Of a stretch of 64,000 bases of DNA, positions 56,478 through 64,000 are shown piece by piece (position 1 is the first letter of the stretch; every line of letters begins with the position of its first letter). The stretch covers positions 57,947,546-58,011,545 of the forward strand of contig NC_092054.1 in NCBI RefSeq assembly GCF_003086295.3, read 5' to 3'. The translations under genes and the position numbers were made by a program. The notes under the pieces are model-generated. The model ran no database searches. It worked only from the letters and a program-made list of their open reading frames with translations, and was not told the DNA's origin. Source of the stretch: Arachis hypogaea. Its lineage: Eukaryota > Streptophyta > Magnoliopsida > Fabales > Fabaceae.

Positions 56478-56506
56478 ATCTTTCAGGGACGAAATTAACT
56501 ATTAAC
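56478..56506 (-). repeat. Right terminal inverted repeat of the possible MULE
   Basis: ATCTTTCAGGGACGAAATT pairs with the left repeat at 38479-38508. Without the nested CACTA and FIDEL/Feral-like elements the MULE would be about 2.5 kb. Confidence 0.5.
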
Positions 56507-56711
56507 TCAATAAATTTCATATGGAATCCATCCAAGACATTATATATAGATATTTGATATAAATCATAATTTTGATATAGTGAACATTAAGTTTTAGGTA
56601 TTATCATTTAATTAAAGTATTTCTTGTTTTTTTTTTTTTTGGCATGACGCATGGACGGCATGGTTTCAGTTTAGAACGGCGTGAAATTCGATCATATTTA
56701 CTAAATAAGTA

Positions 56712-56763
<52 letters not shown>

Positions 56764-56939
56764 AGATAATATTGTAATTTTTTTGAGTATATATTAAAAT
56801 AACTTCCTAAATTTTTGCATCAAATATTTTTATCTTTAAAAAAAATTATTACATTGAGATTTTTAAAATTTAAAAAAATAAAACATATAAATTTTTATTT
56901 TAGTCAAATCTATTATTTAAATAAGTACTCAAAAATGTG

Positions 56940-57016
<77 letters not shown>

Positions 57017-57302
57017 TAAGTACATTATAAATTTTAAGTATTTAGTTATGTCAAAGATATGGAAGTTAGTTGACCTACCCTTTAGAGCCCAAATTAAAAA
57101 AAAAAAAAAAAGAAAAATTTACACAAACACTTAACCTTTCTGCTCCAACAGACAATTGGGATGAAATGAATGCACATATGATATAATTATATAGTATATA
57201 TAGTACTAGAATTTCAAAATAAAATACACTTTGTTTGGCAGATCGAGCAGAAATGTTTGATTCATTATCGTTGGTTTCAAATTTCGAAATCCGATCCCAT
57301 TG

Positions 57303-57345
<43 letters not shown>

Positions 57346-57923
57346 CAACAACGTACAGATTCCATTCAATACAATACTAGACGATAATTTTGACGCTGAT
57401 TTTCACTCCTTTTTCTTTAGTTTATTTTATCATTGATTGTCTCCTATGATATTGTGTTAATAGATTGAATTTGTTCTTCTTACACATACTTAATTACTGC
57501 CAAAAAAATTATAGTTAATTATTAATTAATTTTAGTAATTGTAAAAACTTGCGTCCAAGACTTGCGTGCCCTTGTCAGATCGTCATGTTAGATTCTGTTT
57601 GAAGTTTGAACCAACTGAGAGAGGCACCGGTCAAAATCCTGCTCAAATTTCTCGTCATTTTGTGCGATATACCAAACAATCGGCTATTTTTTAGAAAATA
57701 GTAGGAGTTTAATTTTTCTACACTTAATACTTATATAATGTACTATCATGTAAAATTAATTATTTTTAATTTATTATGTAAATAATTATCTAAAAGAATA
57801 AAGTGAATGAATGTGTAAAATATTTAACGTTATTAGAGAATTTAAATTAAACTCAAATTTTAAACAAAAATATTTTATAAACACTAAACAATTAACAATC
57901 ATATAAATTATCATATATTTTTG

Positions 57924-57956
<33 letters not shown>

Positions 57957-58965
57957 TTTTTAATAAAATAATAAATTATGGTAAATAAATAAATATTTTA
58001 AAATAGAATAATCGAATCAGTTATGATAAGATAATCAAATATATATTTTTATAATAATATAATCAGAATTTTTCTTTACAGCAAATGTATGTTTGTAATT
58101 TTTATACAATAGTTGATTAATGCATGACTAATTTTATATGTATATATGTAACATAATTATATTTTAAATAATCCACCATGTGCTCCCCCTTAAAAATCAC
58201 TATTCATCTTTCTATGATCATAAAACACTGAATTAGTCCTTCTAAAATTGATAATCACATTTTATTATAATAAAATATATATAATAATGACGAGTCTTAA
58301 AAGAGTTAAAAAAAGAAAAAGCAAATAAAAATCTTGCATTGGGAAGATATGTAAAGATGATATTGTGAATTGTTATGCGATTTCAGTTAAACATATTAGA
58401 TTATTTAACCGAATTTGCGAACTTTTAGATGAATATGGAAAAATTATGTCATTTGAGTTATAATTCATTGACAACGGTTTACAATATTATTTTTATATAA
58501 AAATGTATTCATATGAATAACCAACTTGATTATAAGTACGATGAAACGTTAAATCTAATCACGTGGTCTCTAGTGAGGCATAGACATAATTTTAAAATTC
58601 AGATCGGTTGGCCAATTTAACTAACAACTCGGTGAAGCAGATCTCAAATTGGTCTAGTCCAGTCCAAGGACCATTTCTGCTTGAAAACTGATGAGAATCG
58701 ATCAATTCGAACAAAAACTGGTCAAATCTATCGGCGAAAACTAGTCCACCCAAACTGCTCGAGTAACTCACTACGGAGCTCCAATACATCTGCAAGTCCA
58801 CAATACACTAGCGCGTGTTTGCAAGTCCATAATTCACTAGGGCATCCGAGCTCCACCATAATCCATAATCCAGTGTTAAAATTTTAAAATTGAGGAAAAT
58901 ATAGTTCAAACACAAGTCCTCATTGTTATGGCATACATATTAATGTTGCCACAAAGTTATATTGT
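56507..58965. other. AT-rich intergenic DNA with TA microsatellites
   Basis: About 2.5 kb, mostly very AT-rich. TA runs at about 56716-56761, 56944-57012, 57304-57341 and 57924-57948. A less AT-rich part at 58590-58870 has repeated GGTC/GACC and CGGTTGG-like words but no supported gene. I see no promoter or exon that I can defend. Confidence 0.6.
56944..57012. repeat. Longest (TA)n run
   Basis: About 34 TA units without interruption, one of four TA runs within 1.3 kb. Confidence 0.97.
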
Positions 58966-60828
58966 CACTACAGGGGAGGCGCGAATTGGCGGCGGTTTTT
59001 TTCTTGATTAGCGGCCGCAAAATCCAATGCCGGCGGTTAACCGGACCGCCATGGATATGGACGCCGGGATTGTGTTTGGCGGCGGTTTCCAGCAACCGCT
59101 GGTATAACCGCCACTAAATCAAAATTTCACGGCACACCAATAGAAAACCGCCACCAAATGAGACTGACACGATTTGCTTCATATTTACTGGCGGTTTCCA
59201 AACCACCGCAATTTATCTCAATATGTCCAAGTTCCTGCATGTTTAGCGGTAGTTTTATACCGCCGCTAAGTTGTACTATAGTTTCGCTCAAATTTACCAG
59301 CGGTTGCAAACCGCTGCCAGATGTAATAGTTTTTATAATCTTTGAACCCAAATAGAGGCGGTTTAATACCGCCGCTAATTTAAGAAAAATTTAAAACAAA
59401 AAAAGAAATTTGGGTTTTTTCAAAAAAACACGCATAATTTATTTTAAATATTATTGAATTATTTTTTTAATATTTTAAGAGTGAATATTTTCAACCTTTG
59501 AATCTAAACTTGTAGCAAAAACAAAATTGAAATATAAGCAAAACAAAATAATATATCCATCAAAATATATATAAAATAAATCTCTTTCAAAGAGGTGCTC
59601 AGTCTAATTCAATAAAATATTTGCTTCAATGCAAAATATCTCCACTCCTAATATTCTATTTTTCACTCTATCATTCCACGAAACTCATCCCTGCAGCGAT
59701 GTCTGGTGGCAGCTCCTCACCCTGCTGTTGAAACAGAAAAATCAGAGCACTCTCCATCACCTTCATCTTTTTCTTATCTGCTGTTGCCTCATCCTCCATC
59801 GCCTTTCTCTTCAACTTCTTGCCTTCCAGCTCTGCCTGCAGTTCAAACAGCTTCCTCTGGGTCTCTCCTCTAGCTGGACTCCGTTGCCCAGCGCATGTGA
59901 ATTCGGACCGAAAAGTTGACTAGGAGTCGGTCCGAAACCCACACCACGCACTCTTCCCAGTTTCTCTTTTCCAAAAACCTGAGCAATAGAATCATTTTGA
60001 GACAACACTCTAGCAGAGGCATCCACTTGCTCAATCTTCTCAATTCTTTCCTACATTCACAAATTAGCAAATACAATCATGTTGTGGATAGGTCCATCTC
60101 ATGTCAAGAACACGCCAAACAGGAACATTAATTATATCACTTTCATCACAGTAAAATAGACACAAATGTTACGATAAAAATTGGGGCGCAACAGATAACA
60201 ACATAAAACAACTAAAATGGAGCATTTGTTTCATAGGACGCCAACCACTATAAAAAGAAATAAATGATAAGTGAAACTGAATCATTTAAATTCTACCCCA
60301 ACTGTCTCTAAGTTACATCGAAGTTGAAAATGTCTAGAAACATAACAAGGTAAATCTGTAACAATAATTAAAAGTAAGGTGAATTGGAAATAGTAAAGTT
60401 CTTTTGGTCCATCTTGACATAGGGGAGTAAACCATTCAGTAAAAAAATGAAAAACAAAATAAAATAGAGAAGTAGACTATAACCCTATTTGAGATCATAA
60501 CTTTATCAATCAATTATAATAAATAGTACTTACACCAATTGCTCTTGCTTCCTCATTGATATAGGAGCTATCCTTTTTTTTGTGCACTGTGTTCTATAAC
60601 TCTCCTCTACCGACTCTTCTCCCTTGTTGTTCTGACGGTATCAACAAAGTTCAAGCCATCACCGTATTCCACACAACCAAGGTATCTTAAGTCATAGAAA
60701 TTGTCCAACAAAGAGTGAATAAAAAAGTAATGTACATCTTCTTTCATCCGCCGTGCAAAGCTTTTTGATCCGCCAGTGTGGGTATATTGTTGTTTTGATC
60801 AATTAATCGCATTTTTCCTGCACTTCTC
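58966..60828 (-). mobile_element. 3' part of another CACTA element
   Basis: The terminus CACTACAGGGG at 58966 is followed by dense GGCGGTTT / AACCGCC subterminal repeats in both orientations up to 59370. Inward lies a minus-strand TNPA-like gene, so this is the 3' end of the element. It is cut at 60828/60829 by an LTR retrotransposon; the other end is outside the window. Confidence 0.75.
59680..60828 (-). pseudogene. TNPA-like protein of the second CACTA, partial
   Basis: On the minus strand near 60828-60730 the family motif THTGGSKSFARRMKE is read. Near 60026-59811 follow DASARVLSQNDSIAQVFGKE and GFGPTPSQLFGPN, typical of the C-terminal half of plant Ptta/En/Spm proteins, then a Glu/Lys-rich coil down to about 59690. 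An intron or degenerate stretch lies between. Frames are broken by indels (the coil is in a different frame from the preceding block). The N-terminal part is lost beyond the LTR insertion. Confidence 0.72.
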
Positions 60829-62437
60829 TGATGCACCACTATTTCGTGGTACATTTTGTGCTTAAATTAGTGGATTTTATCAACTTCTTTCACACTTATT
60901 CACATAAAATACATAGTTTTGTGTCTCCTTCCTAATTTCACTTAATGGTTGAAAACATGCTTTTTAGTCCCTAAATAGGCTATATTTTAATGTCTCTCTA
61001 TTGCCATTCGATTCCGTGATCTCTTTGTTAAGTGATTTCAGAGTTTATAGGGGCAAGAATGGTCTAGAAGAGGGAAAGGAAGCATGCATAAATGGAAGGA
61101 GCATGAAAAATTGAGCTTTGGAGCATTGGCATTGACGCGCACGCATGGCCGACGCGCACGCGTGTGAGCTTCGATCTGGGATAGGCGTGCAAAAGTGGAC
61201 GCATACGCATGGCTAGGCAGAATTCTCATCGACGCGTATGCGTGCTTGACGCATACGCGTGAATCGCAAAAACCCAAACGATGCGTACGCGTGACCCACG
61301 CGTACACGTGATGCTCGGAACGTGACTTCATTAATGAAATCGTGATTGATGATTTCTGAGGAGCTTCAGGCCTAGTTTGATCTGAATTCTGGAGGGAAAA
61401 GACCCAAGGGATCAAGGATTGAAGGGGGGATTCACACATTACACATTTTTTTAGCTAGTTTTTGCAGTTTATGTTTCTAGAGAGAGAAACTCCAACTTCT
61501 CTCTAGGTTTTGGCTTTCTCAATTTTAATTTCACTTGGATCCTTTGGTTAGATATGAATTTAATTCAATTTTACATTGTTCTAATTTGTAGATTTCATTC
61601 TTCTACTCTCATTTTAGTGTTCTTGTTACTCTAGCATTGTAAATCTTGGATTTAGATCTTGTTACTTTGACTTCTATTAATACATTGAGGAATTTCATGT
61701 TCATTATTGTTAATTGCTTGATTGTTGTTAATTGTTTGTAGTAGATAGCTTCAATTCAAATTCTCTTCTCAATTTCATGATGTCTTTCATTATTGTTCAC
61801 CAAGTGCTTGAGAAAATGACAACTATAACTATGGAGTAGATCTTCACTCTTGACTTGGGGGTTGGGTAATTGGAGACACTTAAATTGTTAATGCCTTTTG
61901 TTGATTGAGAATTGGAAATTACTAATTGATTTGAATGACATTAACTCTAGTCTTTCCTTGGGATTTGACTAGGACTTGTGGACTCAAATTGATTATCTCC
62001 ACTTGACTTTTCTTCATAGTTAGAGGTTGACTAAGTGGAGTAATAACCAATTATTGTCACAATTGTTAGAGGCAATGAGGATAGGAATTCCAATTCCCAC
62101 CCCTAGCCAAGGATTTTATATTGATTGATTGTCATTCACCTTTGCTTGATTTGAATTCTTGTGTCCCTTAGTCTTATTGTTACTTGTTCATTGTTTTAAT
62201 TCAAGTCTATTTATATTTCTCGTATTCAATCTCAAAACACCAAGACAATTCCTAACCAATTATGTGCATCTTAAGGCAACTCCTAGGGAGAATGACTTGG
62301 GACTAATACTCTCGGTTATTGATTTAAATTGTGGACACACATTTTCTATGTTTGATGCGTTATAGCTTATTGGTTTAGACTATACTCACGACGGAATTTA
62401 TTGGTAAAATTCTATACCGAAAAAATATCGCGCATCA
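60829..62437 (+). mobile_element. 5' LTR of the right-end retrotransposon
   Basis: Starts TGATGCACCA and ends CGCGCATCA, mirror ends, then the primer site. 1609 bp, same broad group as the LTRs at 24598 and 26385, with an ACGCGTACGCGT-type cluster at 61130-61320. Confidence 0.88.
61130..61320. repeat. ACGCG palindrome cluster in the right-end LTR
   Basis: GACGCGCACGCATG, GACGCGTATGCGTG, GATGCGTACGCGTGA and similar words in both orientations, CpG-dense. Confidence 0.85.
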
Positions 62438-62440
62438 AAA

Positions 62441-62458
62441 TGGCGCCATTGTCGGGGA
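62441..62458 (+). other. tRNA-Asp type primer binding site, right-end element
   Basis: TGGCGCCATTGTCGGGGA, the tRNA-Asp site with two transitions, three bases after the LTR. Confidence 0.85.
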
Positions 62459-62589
62459 GTTGCATATGTGTGCCATGTTGTTGGTTGGTGTAAATATGTT
62501 GATATGTGAATACTTGCATTTTCCTTGATTGTTTGTTAGTTCAATTGTTAGTTAGGTTAATATTTGTTTAGTGCATTTTGTTGTCATGA

Positions 62590-63927
62590 GCTCTATGCTT
62601 CTTTCATTGAATGATGCGTTCATTACCGGATCCAAGCTTAGCTACTTTTGATCCCGAAATTGAGAGGACTTTACTCCATATTAGACAAGCTCGGCGTCGG
62701 TTGGCCTTTGGAGGTGGTAAAAGGGTTCCTACCAATTCACCAACATTATCCGAGGTTGAATCGGAAGCGTCATTCGAAGAAGGGACTATCTACTCTTCCA
62801 TTGATACTACTAATACCGCTTCCATTGATCTAGGTACCGATACTATGGCCGCCCCAAGAAGAGTCACTATTAAGGAGGCCGGTGCTCCGGACTTTGTTCT
62901 TCAACCGCTTCAAGTGCGTCATCCGGAGTTGAATGCTAATTTTGAGCTTAAGACTGCTTTGATTAATTTTCTACCCAAGTTTTATGGACTCTCCGCTCAA
63001 AATCCTATTAGACACCTTAGAGACTTTCAAGGTGTATGTTCAACAACTAAGCGGGAGGGTTCCAATGAGGTTGCTATTTGGTTGTCTGCCTTCCCATTCT
63101 CACTTGAGGGAAGAGCCAAATAGTAGTTCTACACTTTGCCTGATAAGATTGTTAGTGATTTAAACTTGCTTAGAAGGAAGTTTTTAGATAAATTCTTTCC
63201 TCCAGAAGTGACAGATAGGTCAAGGAAAGAGATTTTGTGCATTGTCCAAGGTGAAATGGAAACTCTATACAAGTAATGGGAAAGGTTTCGGAGGCTTCTT
63301 GACTCATGCCCTCACCATATGATTGACACTCTAGTGTTTATTAGCTACTTTTGGCAAGGAATGAAACCACAAGACAAGATCCTCTTGGATGCCTCAAGCA
63401 GTGGTTCCTTGACAAAGTATAGAACGGCAGAGGAAGCATGGCAACTAATCACCGATTTGGCTGAGTCCACCCAACATGCTAGACAAAGAAACAACCATCC
63501 AAGAGCTATTAATGAAGTTTCTTCTAGTGGTGAGACCGCCGCCCTTACCAAGACCTTGGGGGAAATGACTAACATCCTCAAGCAACTCTAACTTAATCAA
63601 CAACAACCTCCACCTCCTCAACAACAACAAAGTCAATAGTTGGTTCCTCAACGAGTGTACGAAATTTGCTCTTGTTACTCCTATTACACCGATGAATGCC
63701 CAAATCTCCAAGAGGATAATACCTTGGCAGCCACTAATGCCTACTACAACCGTCCAAACCAAGGGTATCACCAACAAGGAGGCAACTATAATCAAGGGGG
63801 TAATTTTAATCAAGGTTGGCAAGATAGCTCCAACCAAGGATGGAGGGACAACTATAATCAAGGAGGAAGGGACAATGGCGGGAACCAAAGGTGGAATAAC
63901 AACCACCAACAAAATCGATACCAATAA
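62590..63927 (+). pseudogene. Gag of the right-end retrotransposon, continues past pol start outside window
   Basis: The main frame opens at about 62611 (MMRSLPDPSLATFDPEIERT) and includes EAGAPDFVLQPLQVRHPEL and HLRDFQGVCST; TAGTAG stops it at 63121. It reads on in phase (FLDKFFPPEVTDRSRKEIL) with further stops at about 63274, 63589 and 63638, then YFWQGMKPQDKILLDASSSGS and a Cys motif region (YEICSCYSYYTDECP), and an Asn/Gln/Gly-rich tail (GNYNQGGNFNQGW). Several stops could come from CAG, CAA or TGG by C-to-T change. The sister sequence is the gag at 22689-26290. Confidence 0.88.
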
Positions 63928-64000
63928 AACCCTCCATATCAACACCAAAACCAAGGCAAACCATACCAAACCTACCAAGCACCTCATCAAAGACAAGCAC

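Noticed and set aside
56937..57134. Tyr/Ile-repeat ORF
   Set aside because: It is a translation of a (TA)n microsatellite.

Overview
This is plant nuclear DNA, almost certainly from a legume and most likely from Arachis (peanut or a wild relative). The basis is recall rather than a search. Several LTRs begin TGATGAGCGGATAA, carry TGGCGTT(T/C)AACGCCA palindromes, and end next to a tRNA-Asp primer site, as in the FIDEL/Feral retrotransposons of peanut. Nearly all of the 64 kb is nested mobile DNA. I see no intact host gene; the only host-gene-like sequences are fragments carried inside a transposon.

Layout. 1-8288: a minus-strand Athila-like Ty3/gypsy element A, with its 3' LTR running off the left edge, frameshifted pol, deleted gag and the start of its 5' LTR. 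8289-18139: a CACTA (En/Spm) transposon inserted in that LTR (TSD CAC), with broken TNP2 and TNPA-like genes and itself hit by a FIDEL-type solo LTR (15630-17285, TSD CTGAG). 18143-18640: the rest of LTR A, fused to gag-PR of a second Athila-like element B (18641-22147), followed by an inverted LTR fragment (22151-22688). 22689-27826: a gag pseudogene of element D split by two solo LTRs in opposite orientations (TSDs GTACC and CTTCA), then its PBS and LTR. 28525-36492: a Tat/Ogre-like element with both LTRs, pol cut off at the RT catalytic box, and a FIDEL-type solo LTR inside gag (TSD TTCCC). 36498-39093: AT-rich DNA with a CACTA-like terminus and a possible MULE end. 39094-43803: a gene-carrying CACTA (TSD TAT) holding U-box, AHA1-like and MADS-box fragments. 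44659-55503: a complete FIDEL/Feral-like element (TSD GCTAG) with gag, protease and a post-pol ORF but no RT, RNase H or integrase. 55509-58965: probable MULE remainder, then AT-rich DNA with long (TA)n runs. 58966-60828: the 3' end of another CACTA, cut by the 5' LTR of a plus-strand retrotransposon (60829-64000) whose gag runs off the right edge.

The nesting gives a relative order of events. LTR A was in place before the CACTA entered it, and the FIDEL-type solo LTR entered that CACTA later. Element D gag was hit twice. The Tat-like element was hit by a FIDEL-type LTR. Four clean solo LTRs with intact 5-bp TSDs point to frequent LTR-LTR recombination. All RT-bearing elements here are broken, so no element could move by itself.

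The points most worth a second look are: the CACTA that carries three gene fragments; a short hairpin module repeated on both sides of the post-pol ORF of the FIDEL/Feral-like element and found again at the matching place in element A; and dense ACG-rich palindrome clusters in the LTRs of several otherwise different families.
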